Shown: piece by piece, positions 37,490-48,637 of the stretch
Numbering within the stretch: the first letter of the stretch is position 1
Layout of the letters: every line of letters begins with the position of its first letter
Origin: Delphinapterus leucas
Taxonomy: Eukaryota > Chordata > Mammalia > Artiodactyla > Monodontidae
Assembly (NCBI RefSeq): GCF_002288925.2
Contig: NW_022098002.1
Span: 2,804,295-2,868,294 of the forward strand
DNA: 64,000 nt
Direction: 5' to 3'
The notes under the pieces: generated by a model
What the model was told of the DNA's origin: nothing
The model's database searches: none
What the model saw: only the letters and a program-made list of their open reading frames with translations
Made by a program: the position numbers and the translations under genes

Positions 37490-37650
37490 TTTACATTTAA
37501 TGAAAAGATATCCTTTAAGCTGACAGGCAACGTTAAGTCACTGGTAGCCAGTGGACGCCGCAGGTCACGGATAATTGATATCCAGCGATAATCCCCAAAC
37601 CTCATTTGCATCGGTAATTCCAAAGCCCCCCCTACTCTTACTGGAGCTGC
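37490..37650. promoter_or_regulatory. Candidate conserved enhancer with octamer site, copy A
   Basis: A complex, non-repetitive, AT-moderate block with packed factor-like motifs. A perfect POU octamer ATTTGCAT lies at 37604-37611, a K50-homeodomain (OTX/PITX-type) GATAATCC at 37587-37594, and homeodomain cores in 'ataattgatatc' and 'ggtaattcc'. This density resembles developmental enhancers. Function is inferred only. Confidence 0.35.
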
Positions 37651-38129
37651 TAATCATGCAGCCCCCTTGCCTGGTTTGCGCCCTCCTGCTCCTGCCTCAG
37701 TTCACCTCCCCGCGGAAGCGCTAAGTACTGAACAGCCCCGCTGGCAGACCGCCAGCCAAGGGAGGAGCTGCTATTTCCCACAGCAGAAAATAACTGAGCC
37801 GCTACATGCACGTGCCCCATTTCACATACAGCTAACACTCCACAATCCAAGCCTTAAAACCTACAAATTAGTGCATGAGGAGTACTACAAACAGAGGTGT
37901 GTTACAGTTTTTTGCTTCATAAACAGACTCACTATGAGATTCTTTAGGCCAATGGGTATTAATTTCTACAGGTTCTCAGACTCTTTCGAGAAATTAAAGA
38001 ACACTATGGATCCCTTCCCCCCAAAATTGTATTCACACATATACACATAAAATTTCACTTACAACATTGTGGGCTTCACAGAACTGAGCAGCTTGTAAAT
38101 ACAACACAACATTAGGGCTGACATGAGGA
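37651..38129. other. Unique sequence, copy A
   Basis: A 127-codon open frame spans 37667-38050 but matches no family I recognise and ends in 'tatacacataa' simple sequence. Not called as a gene. Copy B interval 51880-52358. Confidence 0.45.
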
Positions 38130-38597
38130 ATAAATAGATGTGTGGAAGCAACCTAAGTGTCCATCGACAGATGGATAAATAAAGAAGAGGTGAGACATAT
38201 ACACAATGGAATATTACTCAGCCATTAAAAAAATGAAATAATGCCATTTGCTGCAACATGGATGGACTTGGAGGGCATTATGCTCAGTGAAATAAGTCAG
38301 AGAAAGACAAATACTGTGTGATCTCATATATAAGTGGAATCTAAAAAGTACAACAAACTAGTGAATATAACAAAAAAGAAGCAGACCCACAGATATAGAG
38401 AACAAACTGGTGGTCACCAGTGGGGAGGGGGGAAAGAGCAATATAGGGGTGGGTGTTTAAGAGGTACAAACTATTGGGTGTAAGACAGACTCAAGGATGT
38501 ATTGTACAACATGGGGAATAGAGCCAATATTTTGTAATAACTGTAAATGTAAAGTAAGATTTAAAAATTGTGTTAAAAATTTAAAAAGAAAAGCAAA
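38130..38597 (+). mobile_element. L1 3' end, copy A
   Basis: 'caatggaatattactcagcc', 'tgctgcaacatggatggact', 'aagtcagagaaagacaaata', then 'ggtggtcaccagtggggagg' and 'ttgtacaacatggggaatag', ending in A/T-rich sequence. This is a younger, better-preserved L1 3' end than the others in the window, 5'-truncated. Confidence 0.9.
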
Positions 38598-39779
38598 TAG
38601 ATGTGATTTTTTTCTTCTATTAGCTTACAGTCTATAAGAAAGAAGAATGTACCATATCAGACTGGCTGTGTTAAGGGCTGTAATGAAAGTGCACCAATAA
38701 AACATATACACAATTTAATTACGTGTGTTTTATCAGGTAGAATGGACAGGTATTAGTCAAATCTGTTTGGGTTACTTTAAAGACTACACTCTGACATCCT
38801 TATAAAAATTACTGCAAAATAAATATCTATTGTTAATATCTGAAATCTATTGGGAACCTCTGCATAGCTACACGAGAGAGCAGAGTAGGGATCAATTATT
38901 TCTGACCAGAGCAGGGCTGTCAAGAATGACATCACAGAGAAGGCGACATTTAAACGGAGCCCTGAGTGTAATTTGAAAAGAACTTCAGTAGGTGGAAGGA
39001 CATAACATTAACGTGTTAGGAATCGCGGCCAACGGAAGGTGAACCAGCAACAGATATTCTACCTCTCTGGAATTGAAAGTCATTGGCGTTTAGCAAAATT
39101 TAGAAGCACGTCAAATGCATAGGTGAGAGGTCTATCTGAAAGCCATTTTCTCCTGCCTTTCCTCATATCCTCATAGTTTCACTAAAGGAATGTGTTCCCT
39201 CCACAAAAAGAGTCTCACAAACTCCATCTGAAATGTTTTGTTGGTGCTCCAGGCCCTGGGCACGGGTGGCCTCTCCCTATGGCAGGAAATTGAAATGGAG
39301 TGCCACGTCGACATAAATGCACACGGGGAGATTGCCACATGGGACCCCAGCCCAGGGAGAGAGGCTGTGGTGTACCAAAGGAAACTGCAGTTTTAGGGGT
39401 CGACGGTTCCTAGGTCAGGATGGCCGCAATGGAGAATTTCACTTTGCAAAAGCTGATACTAGGCAAATTCAGCCTTTATAGTGCTTCGCACTGATGCGCC
39501 TTGCAAACACGACCTCTTGAATAAATGAAAACTACATCCGTAAGGAATCCCCAAAGTAAAACTCCTTACCTTCCCTTAACAAGGGAAACTGGAGTTAACT
39601 GGCCATCTGTCTCTTTTTAAATCAAATTTTATTATGACTCTTTAGGCCAGGTGTTTTAAAAAGTTAGATCTGTTTTAAATTAGAACTGCTTTTGTTTCAA
39701 ATAAAATCTAATAGAAGACTCCTGTAAAGTGGGGAGCGGCTCTGGTTAAAGCAGAGCTGGGGCGGGAAGGAGAAGCTTT
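38598..39779. other. Unique sequence, copy A
   Basis: No gene or repeat recognised. It contains one A/B difference, at 39487 (c in A, t in B at 53716; a CpG-to-TpG type change). Copy B interval 52827-54008. Confidence 0.5.
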
Positions 39780-39955
39780 CCTCCAACAAGTGGGCCATGG
39801 GCCAGCAGCATCGGTGTCACCTGGGAGCTTGTGACAATTGCAGCATCTCACACCCCGCCCCAGACCTGCTGCGCCAGAATCTGCATTTTGACAAGATCCC
39901 AGGTGATTCAAATGCACATGAACGTTTGAAAAGCTCTGCTCTAAGGAATCTCCAG
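39780..39955. mobile_element. MER5-like element, copy A
   Basis: 'ggtgtcacctgggagcttgt', 'cagacctgctgcgccagaat', then 'gatcccaggtgattcaaatg' fits a MER5A-type nonautonomous hAT repeat. Confidence 0.68.
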
Positions 39956-40395
39956 CCTTGTGCGATGTTTACCAATGGAAAAGAAGAACTAGAAGTTGAG
40001 GTTTTCCTCATTTTGAGATGGAAATAAATTACAGGTGACATTATTTTCTCCAGCAGTTTATGAAGCAGCGAGAGACCCCATGATCGATCATCCCTGCCGA
40101 AGATGCAGGCAGACCAAGTCAGAACCCCCCTGAGGCCCGGCTGAACTTTCCGGGAGTCCCAGCATCTTGCCTCTGGCACTTCAGCTCTGCTGCTGGTCTC
40201 TGCCTTGGGGGTCCCATCCTCCCCACTGAAATCACTGAGCCCATTTCAGAAACAGCAATCTCCTCCTTACCCCCTCCCAGCCCAAAGTGGGCACACACTA
40301 CAGTCCTTTTAAAGATGCTGGCATCCCAGCACCAGTGTATTGTTTTGAGTCGTCCTGGGGACATAGTTAGAAGGGGTGAGCAGATTAGTGAGTTT

Positions 40396-40602
40396 ACTCC
40401 AACAGTCCCGTCTCCCTGGGCTCGTGCGCCTCTTTTAACCATATCTAAGAATTTCTGGCATCTTCACTTAATTTCATGCAAGCTACCTACATTTCAGTCA
40501 ACCAAACAGGCAAACAGAATCATCCCGAGCTACTCAAGAATAAAAAATCTCCAACAAATGTACCCATATTGATAAATTTCATCCCAAAATCATTGCAGAG
40601 GA
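40396..40602 (+). repeat. Internal direct repeat, first arm, copy A
   Basis: About 207 bases from 'actccaacagtcccgtctcc' to 'attgcagagga', about 92% identical to 41874-42083 by hand alignment. Probably part of the retroviral internal sequence, duplicated locally long before the 14-kb event because it is far more diverged. Copy B counterpart 54625-54831. Confidence 0.88.
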
Positions 40603-41428
40603 ACTGCGATCCTGAGGTCACAACTAAAATAGTTCTAGGCAACCCACCAAGATCCTACTTGATTCGTATAAAAGCAAAGAAACAAACAAGCCAACAGAAC
40701 TTCTTAGCCCGGTGACTGGAGGTCATCAGACCGATCCTGAGGGCCCAGGTCACTGTTACGGAGTCACAGCCACTCACCCGCCCCAGGGTCAGTTCAGAGA
40801 CACATAATGAGGGGATGCAGCATCTTTGAAGCAAGATGCTGCAGGAACAGCACAAACGCACAAGATTCATCTGCCCTCCGGCCGTCATGAAGTTAACTGC
40901 CCTGTCCTTGGATCCTGGCTCTAAGATCACGTGATTGCCTGGGGCCTGGGAAAGCCTCTGAGGTTTACCAGGTAGAGGGGACCCTTATGAAGTTTACCTG
41001 ATAGAAAAGGTTTCAGATCAGACTGTCCCCTGTAAACTCAATGAGAAGTCATGTGTGGCTACTGTCCTAGTTCCCGAACTGCACATTCAGAGTAGACATG
41101 CTTGGGAATCCCCACGTTGCCTTCCTGACCTGCGGAGTGAGGGTTATTACAGGGCGAAGTCCCAAGTGGAAACCTATGCAAACACCCCTCCCAACTAAAT
41201 AATCAGTCAAGGGCGGTATGTCATCCAAGGGGAAATTTCAGAGAAGATTACCAATTGCAAGATGCAGGAGCAAGGTCCTATCACACCCTCTTCTGACTCA
41301 CCCGTGGCCTGTGTAGAAGATGGGTGTATGGACTGTTGTAAAATCAATTGAGTGGGGAAGCTAACTGCACATATGCTCCTCCAGGTATAGACTATTGACT
41401 GGAGAAAATCAGTTTAACTGCCAGAGGG
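40603..41428 (+). other. Probable endogenous-retrovirus-derived internal sequence, copy A
   Basis: Lies between the two repeat arms. Its position next to an arm that elsewhere leads into pol suggests an ERV interior, but I cannot identify a domain. Copy B interval 54832-55657. Confidence 0.3.
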
Positions 41429-41534
41429 GACTTCCCTGGCGGTCCAGTGGTTAAGACTCTGAGCTCCCAATGCAGGGGCCCGGGTTCGATCCCTGGTCAG
41501 GAAACTAAGACCACACGGTGCAGCCAAAAATAAA
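41429..41534 (+). mobile_element. CHR-family SINE, short form, copy A
   Basis: 'ggacttccctggcggtccag', 'tggttaagactctgagctcc', then 'gggttcgatccctggtcagg' and 'gtgcagccaaaaataaat', ending in the TA/CA microsatellite that grew from its tail. Confidence 0.92.
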
Positions 41535-41535
41535 T

Positions 41536-41537
<2 letters not shown>

Positions 41538-41604
<67 letters not shown>

Positions 41605-41765
41605 TCTGCTAGAACATGTATGTATATATATATATGTACACATATATTCTAGCAGACTATATGTGTATATATACACATATATATATATACAAAAAATTGT
41701 GTATAAATATATATATACACACATATATTCTAGATATCTATAGATATATAGATATATAGATATCT
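41538..41765. repeat. (TA)n(CA)n tract and AT-rich palindromic region, copy A
   Basis: TA at about 41539-41568 runs into CA to about 41599, then TA-rich sequence follows. 'ttctgctagaa' (41604-41614) and 'ttctagcaga' (41647-41656) are inverted copies, and other 'tatatgtacaca/tatacacata' strings can pair, so the tract can form hairpins. Confidence 0.85.
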
Positions 41766-41873
41766 GCTGGAACCTCGTGTACAGCTGTTGATCCAGAAAA
41801 CACTCCTTCTTCTTCTCCCATAAGCAGAGGACACCGAACACATTTTTATTTCACCTGGCAAGGATGGCAGTAC

Positions 41874-42083
41874 ACTCCAATAGTCCCGTCTCCCTGGGTT
41901 CGTATGTCTCTTTTAACCATATCTAAGAATTTCTGGCATCTTTACTTAATTTCATGCCAGCTACCTATATTTCAGTCAACCAAACAGGCAAACAGACTCA
42001 TGCCCAGCTATTCAAGAATAAAAAAAAATTTCCAACAAGTGTACCCATATTGATAAATTTCACCCCAAAATCACTGCAGAGGA
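41874..42083 (+). repeat. Internal direct repeat, second arm, copy A
   Basis: Second arm of the repeat at 40396-40602, with a few extra A in an A-run. It leads directly into the retroviral reverse-transcriptase remnant. Copy B counterpart 56103-56312. Confidence 0.88.
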
Positions 42084-43450
42084 TTGCCTTACTCAAGACG
42101 ACATCAGTTCCAGGCCTCCGTGTCATGTTTAGTCTGCAGAACATTTCACCCAGATCCATTACACTCATGATATTATGCTGATAGGACAAGTGAGCAGGAA
42201 AGAGCAGCTTTGTCACTTGGGACTTAGGACCTAACACCTCACGTGCCTGTGATTGAACACGGTGCTGGATGGAGCCTGCACAAGAGCTGCCAGAGGAAAG
42301 CAGCACAGGTGCCCAGGGTTTGGAATAAATCCACGTCTGTCTCTTTGAGGTGCAGCTTTTGGCTTGCTACTACCTTTAACGTCTGAATGTACATGAAACT
42401 TCAGGTGCCCAACACGAGGTTGTTATTCTGACCTGCCGATCCACCAGTCACTCATGTCCCAAAGCACTCGGTCATCAGTAGCAGCGAAATGTCCAAACTG
42501 ACCTGAGCAAGTGCTGAAAGCATAAGCGATTTGCATTCACAAGTGGCTTCTACTTCCACGGCATCTGTTCCTGCAGCATCACCACCTCTCTTTCAAGCTA
42601 CACCTGTGGCCTCGAGTGATGTTTCACAGGACCAGACAGACGGGGAAGAAAATAATTCTACTTCAGTCTGCAGATGGTTCTGCGTGATATGTGGACTCTA
42701 CTCAGAGGGGGACCACTACAGCATTTCATCCCCAGCTAGAAGTGGCCCTGGAGCACAGTAGGAAAAGAAGTTGTCTCGAGTGCAGAATTTCGGGGGGTAC
42801 ATCTGATCGTCCACTTAACCTGGAAGGAAAATTGGCTGCATGGATGGATATACACTGATGGGCAAGCAGTGACTGAATGCTGAGCCAGATGGTCAAGGAC
42901 GTGGACAGCTCAAAACAAGAGAATTACTGGCAAGGATGTCTGGGAAAAATACTTGTGGAAGGGTCTCAGAAGGGTCCAGAGCACGGAGACTCTGTGAGTC
43001 ACGTGACAGTCACCAAAACGTAGAGAGCGTGGCCTGGTCTGTGGACACCATTCAGTCTCGTCCTCTAGTCACCCACTCTTGGGAGGAGTGGCCAGTCACC
43101 TGGCGACAGGTTGGTAACGTCGAACCCCTCTCATCATGGAAGAGGCACCGTTTCTTCCTCGTGAAGTAGATACATTCGAGCTCTGGATCTGCTTCTCCAG
43201 CCTTTCTCTGCTTCTTCCAAAGACACCGTCAGTGGGCTCATTGAATTGTTTCATCTGATATTTCACTCAACATTGCTTCTGACTGAGGAATTTCATTTCA
43301 CACCAAAAGAAGGGTTGATGGCTTTGCCCACGGGGTCGCTGGTCTTACCATGTTTCTTATCAATCAAGAAGAAGCCAGTCCTAATGGAGAATGGAAAATG
43401 GAGAATGGCCCGCGGACGACTCACAGCGCCGGCGAGAGAGCGCCCTTTGT
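42084..43450 (+). pseudogene. Decayed endogenous retrovirus pol fragment, copy A
   Basis: Remnants appear in the order reverse transcriptase, RNase H, integrase. A degenerate form of the polymerase active-site box (HYTHDIMLIG) is readable at 42157-42186. A RNase-H-like 'IYTDG' lies at about 42848-42862. An integrase-like stretch ends 'GNVEPLSSWKRHRFFLV' at about 43115-43166. Frames are interrupted by stops and frameshifts between every block, so nothing can be expressed as an enzyme. The layout fits an ancient ERVL-like provirus. No flanking LTR was recognised. Confidence 0.6.
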
Positions 43451-43843
43451 GAGGCTGCACTGCTGCCCCAAGGAAAGCAGGACGTGCCCTGAACCAGTGG
43501 CCAATGGAGCTAGAAAACAGCAAGTAGGACAGCAAATCTCACTATCGCTCCTAAGGACCATTTACAGCCAGACCTCAGACCACTCATGCATAAAGGTTTC
43601 CATCACCTCTACAGCAAAGCGCTTCAGACAGCTGAGGGTCCGATTGAAGGCAAAAGAAACACAACGGGAAGTAGAGGGAAGGAATTTATGCCTACCAGCT
43701 ATGGCCTCTGGCCCACTATAAAGACTAATATTGTAATAACCACTCCGGCATTTTACCCCTCTCTCTGTTAGGGATGTACTTACGCACACTAACCAACTCT
43801 CCTTTTCTCCCTCATTCTTTCCTCTGCTATTTTACATAGAGTA
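43451..43843. other. Possible retroviral downstream remnant, copy A
   Basis: Continues from the pol remnant without a clear boundary; perhaps more degraded ERV sequence. Nothing definite. Copy B interval 57680-58072. Confidence 0.3.
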
Positions 43844-44333
43844 CAGTCACACCTCAGAGATACTGGGGGTTTGGTTCCAGACCATCGCAATAAAGAGAGT
43901 ATTCCAATAAAGCGAGTCACACCAATTTTTCGGTTTCCCAGTGCATATAAAAATTATGTTTACACTATAGAAAAGTAAGTGTACAGTAGCGTGATGTCTA
44001 AAGAACCAATGTACATACCTTAATTTAAAAACGCTTTATTGCTAAAAACTGCCAACTGTCTTCCGAGTCTTCGGTGAGTGGTGATCTTTTTGCAACAGTA
44101 ACATCAAAGATCACCGATCGCAGGTCACCATAGCAAATATAATAATAATCAAAAAGTTTGAAATATTTAGAGAATTACCAAAACATGACACAGACATGAA
44201 GTGAGTAAATGCTTTGGGAAAACGGCACCAATAGACTTGTTCTGTGTGGGGTAGCCACAAACCTCCAATTTGTAAAACACTCAGCACCTGTGAAGTGCAA
44301 TAAAGCAAAGCACAATAAAACGAGGTCTGCCTG
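43844..44333. mobile_element. Tigger1-like nonautonomous DNA transposon, copy A
   Basis: Flanked by TA on both sides (43842-43843, 44334-44335). The left end is 'cagtcacacctcagagatac' and the right end, reversed, is 'caggcagacctcgttttatt'. The terminal regions 'ccaataaagcgagtcacacc' and 'agtgcaataaagcaaagcac' are diagnostic of Tigger1. The transposase body is absent and the two ends meet near 44095. One A/B difference lies inside (44073 g, 58302 a). Confidence 0.9.
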
Positions 44334-45354
44334 TAAATTGTTGGTCGTTAACTGTGTATTTTGATGTTGGGTTTCAGGAAATCAAAACAGGATTGGAACT
44401 GAACTGGAGGAGGAGAGAGCATCCCCAGGTGCGGAAGGCCCTCGGGAGGGGTGTCGGGGTCTCCTCTTTTGAGGAAAGGATGTGCACGTCGGTACATGAA
44501 TAGTTACGTTATGTCAGGGAAGCGTGTTACTACTGTTGTTGGTGAGAAGCTCAACCACAGATGGGACGTACGTGTGGATGTTGAGGAGCTCGAGGGATGG
44601 ACCACTGTGCCCAGGTGCCGTGGGCCGGCTCTCCCAGTATCATTCTGGCTCCTGGTGGCCAGCCAACCCATCCTGCCAAGGCCAGAGAGGTAAAGCTGCA
44701 TTTCCCAGATTGTCTCGCCACGAGGACCTGCCAACTGGGAGAAGTAGTAAGAGAGGCAGGTGTGAAGCATGCACTTGGGCCATGGATCCTAGCAGCGCCG
44801 GCACCTGCAGCCCGTCTGGGCTGCTCCCTTCTCGGCTGCGGGGTCAGCGTTCGGCTCCTGTGCCGTCTGCAGCCCCAGGGGCAAAGCGCCCGTCACAGCA
44901 GAAGCTATAAGTACGAGGCTGGGGTTCCCTCAGAGAGAGCCCAGCAGCTGTGTGAACATCTAAGACCCGGTACCAAACCCCTTTCTGCCCCGGCCAGCTA
45001 GAGAGGCTTCTGTCCTCCACCATGAGCCCTGGCTGATGCTCCAGGAAGGGCCAGTGTTGACCGTAGACGCTCCAGAAACATAAAAACTGATGTCCATTCA
45101 TTTGGGCACTATGGACTATTTATGGACACTTACAATGAGAAATGAAAAGAATATGCCAATTGTATAAGCCTATTATGTAAAGGGCCTTTCTCAGAAAGCT
45201 TCAGAAAATACATTGGTCTAGTAAGTCATCATGACCCTTCACCTCTGAAGACAATTGTGTGTTCGGGCTCCTGGCACACATTGTATTTGTATTTAACACT
45301 GTGCGATCGCTACAAAGACAAACGTGCCCTGGCGGCAGAGAGGCAGCCTGCCCA
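44334..45354. other. Unique sequence, copy A
   Basis: No gene or repeat recognised; overlapping open frames at 44451-45101 on both strands are not credible as genes. Copy B interval 58563-59583. Confidence 0.5.
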
Positions 45355-45605
45355 GTGCTTTGGGCGCTAGAGCAGGTAGCCTGGGTTCAAACAGTGGGTC
45401 GACAGCTTGCCAGCCATGAGCCGTTAAGTGAGTTGCTTACCCTCCCTGGGCTTTATTTTCTTCTTCTGTAAATTGGGGATAACTATAGTCCCTGCATCAC
45501 AGGGGTGCTGTGAAGGTGCATTGAACTCATGCACGTAAAACGCTTGGAACGGTGTCTGGGGCCTAGTAAACTGTGCACATCTTTGCTGTTATTATTATTA
45601 CTATT
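45355..45605 (+). mobile_element. MIR SINE, copy A
   Basis: Near full-length forward MIR: 'gtagcctgggttcaaacagt', 'ttaccctccctgggctttat', 'cttctgtaaattggggataa', then 'gtgctgtgaaggtgcattga' and a terminal 'ttattattatta'. It includes the A/B difference at 45486. Confidence 0.88.
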
Positions 45606-46246
45606 TTATGTTAACATGTTGGCTTCTGGACTTGCCGGTAAAAGGAAGATGCAAAAAATATGAGGACAGAAATAAAGACATACTACACTGTGCTTGACAC
45701 AAATAATATCTTTAGGTGTCAAATGTCCCCTAGACACAGCTCCCTGTGGGAGCACCTGACGGCACGTCGCCAGCCCCAAGGCCGGTGTGCAGGAGGAATC
45801 CCACTACACGTCCGCGAGAGGCCATGGAAGCCAGGAAGCACTCTGCCCAGAGATCGGGGAAGGCCATGCCATTGCCACCGCGACCTACTCACTGTGAGTG
45901 GCAGCGCCCCACCCAGGGCCGAGGATCGACTTCTATTGAGCAACCCTCTCGGCCAGAAACAGGAAGCCCTTCCCGACCACCCCGAGGGATGTGGCCAGGC
46001 TGGGTGCCATTTCCTTATTATTGCAGCCTATTTGAGACAGGGTTTTTCCATTCGTCACAGACTGAGGAATCCTGATTGATAAAGAAACTCTGAGCAGAGT
46101 CAGAAATCCCCTTGCAATTGTTTAGTGAAACGCCGTCAGGACAGAAGGGAGGCCCAGGGTCCACAAAATCTGCTCTGAGCCCTCGGTCCCCTAGTTTTCC
46201 TTCTGGCACGTTGGCATGTAGCACATCTGTTTAGAAAGGACCACAC

Positions 46247-46247
<1 letters not shown>

Positions 46248-46284
<37 letters not shown>
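46248..46284. repeat. (CA)n microsatellite, copy B
   Basis: 37 bases of alternating AC; one dinucleotide longer than in copy A. Confidence 0.97.
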
Positions 46285-46286
<2 letters not shown>

Positions 46287-47592
46287 GGACCTGGATTTGA
46301 TTGCTCATTGTTGGAATTACTTCCTGTTTGTGAATTCTTTTCTGCTCAAGAAGCAGCCTTCTCAACTTGCTGCCTCTCCCTTAAAGCCTCTTTGAAAGAA
46401 AACTGAAACAAATCTCAGCAGCTGTCGAACGCGAGCCCCGGGGTGTCCTGGGGAAGCTGCAGTCAGAGGAGCGTCTGCTGGGGGCCCTTCCCCAGCCCCC
46501 GCTCGGAGCACCCTCCTTCAGCAAGGCTGGGATGGGGTCCAGGGACGTGCAGTTTAAGGAGCTCCCAGGTGTCCCTGACGTCGGTGGTCCAGGTTGCTGT
46601 GCGCGCTTTGATGGAACGCACGCCGCCCAAGGCCGGCTATTTCTCCAGCTGCAGCCTGGGGTAAAGGAAGGGGGGCTCCCGCTGCCCGACCCTGCCTCAA
46701 AGGACCTCAGTTTCTTCTTCTGTCCAAAAGAACTGCCACTACTCGGCTCCCGTGTCGTGAGGATGAAATACCGAGTGTAAAGTTCACGTTCGCACGTGGC
46801 CGCACCTGTTTGCTCGTCCATGTACGGACTCGGCAGGCTCTTCCGGACCAGGGCCCGTCCCCGCCCATCAGGCTGCGCCAGCGTCTGCGCCTCTCCGGGC
46901 GGGGGAGGGCAGCCCTTCCGCACTAAATAAACACACCCGGCGAGTCTCTATCACGCGTAGGAGGGGAAGCCTTCCCGTGCCCTTCTGCATGGTGCCTCTG
47001 GCCAAGGCCGCCCTGGGTTTCTGATCATTGCTCCCCAGAAGCAGCTCAAACAAATAAAGTGAGGGGAAGGGACCCTCCTCTCTGGGGACTCGTGCACCAG
47101 CCTCTCCCCCGCTTCGTGGGAAAGATGAGGAGAGGAAGGAAGGAGAACACGATGGACCTGGCAAAACTCACTCTCCAGCGACTCCCAGGTGGTTCCACTG
47201 CCACGCATTTAGTGAACACTTACTATGCTCTAGGCACTGGGCAGTTAGTCCAAGTCTGAGGACCAGAGCGTGGAGGAGAACGAGGCAACAGCTGGAAGTT
47301 GCGCTCGGCCTGGACCCCCCTTTCCGCCTCCCTTCCGGGGACCCTCCTTCTCCAGCCTCCGAGCTCCAGGCGGGCCCCCATCCAGCCTCCTGCTTTGGGG
47401 TCTTGCCCTGTCCTGCTCCTCCCAGGGGGCCTGCCCTCTGGGTGCTCAGACTTCGGCTGCAAACACCGCCTCTCAGCCACAACCCCCTGGTGTTTTGCGA
47501 GCAGTGGGACGTGCCCCAAGGACGTGCTGCCACAAGTGGTTAAAGATGGGCCCCTCTGAAGATCCCAGACGCCTTAGCCTTTAAAATGCCCG

Positions 47593-48193
47593 TTAGCACC
47601 GACCCGAGGCCGCGCCCGTCCCACGCACCCCCCGACCCTGCGCCACGTGTGCTGCGTCCTGGTCCCCGGGCGGCCTGAGGGCAGCCTCGGGGCTGCACAG
47701 CCCGCCGTCCGCTCGTTGCACGGGGGTCGGGGCAGGTGGGGGAAAGGAGACCCCCGGGCAGCCCCAGACCTTCACTTCGCTCTAGTCTCCACGAGGGGGA
47801 GGAACGTCATTTCTGCCCCGTGAGAAGCGTCTCCTTGGAAGAGACGGCTGACGTTGACCGTCACCTTCTCCCCCCGGCCGCCTCCCTCCTCCGCCTTCCC
47901 CGACCAGTGCGGCCGCCCTCGGATCCCTTTTGTGCCTTCTCGTCCCACCTCAGTATCTTCAGAGTCTTCGCTCGTGTTCAAAACCGGACACTGTACATCA
48001 CTAAGTCTGACTAACGCCCGGGGGAACAGCATTACTTCCGAGCTATGGCGTGATATGTTTCTTTTGGTATTTTTCGGGATTCAGCTGGCCCGTGGACAAT
48101 GGGGCCCAATTAAGACCCTCTGCAGCTGCGGGAACACAGTCAGGAAGGGGCTGGTCCTGGGCCCCGGGGGCTCTGAAGAAGCTCCTAGACACG
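47593..48193. promoter_or_regulatory. CpG-island-like segment, copy B
   Basis: Same sequence as 33360-33960, with the CpGs retained. If the island is a promoter, it has been doubled. Confidence 0.6.
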
Positions 48194-48637
48194 GAGCTTC
48201 CGGAACAGCCTGCCGAGAAAGGCGTGGTCCACACAGCCCCTGCTCCTGGAGGAGCCCTGAAGGGCCGTGCGGTGTCCCTTCAGGGTAACGCTGGGGTCAC
48301 CCAAGGGCCCCCCAGGCCTGCCCGCTGCCCCCTTCAGGCACCACCACAGCCCCGGGGCGGGCCCATCCTCGGAGCAGGCTGTGTGCGACCAGGAACTTCT
48401 GGGCCTGGCCTGTGCCGTCCCATTGGCCCGCCATGCTGCCTCCCCCCGCCTCGCCCCTCGAAGCCCCGTTCAAAGGCTCCTTTCCCGAAGTGTCCCTGTC
48501 CTCTCTGGTTGCAATTCCAGGGCACGCGGCTGCAGGCTGCTGCTCAGATACCCAGCCCCCGCTGGGATCCAGCAGGGGTCTCCTGGACCATCCTTCCCCC
48601 CCAACGACTGTGCCACTTGCCTCAGTGGAGGGCAGGG

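Larger units (their letters stand above)
31780..46010 (+). repeat. Copy A of 14.23-kb tandem segmental duplication
   Basis: The 14,231-base unit starts 'ttccttattattgcagcc' and ends 'caggctgggtgccat'. It repeats head-to-tail at 46011-60239. The offset is 14,231 at first, then 14,233 after a CA repeat, 14,235 after a GT repeat and 14,229 after a SINE A-tail. Seven substitutions were seen by eye: 39487, 44073, 45486, 45784, 45828, 45851 and 45906. The unit begins in the left-flank sequence '...ccaaccat'. Confidence 0.97.

Noticed and set aside
41497..41841. Open frame with long YIYI/CVCV runs (and its copy at 55726-56070)
   Set aside because: This is a translation of the TA/CA microsatellite.
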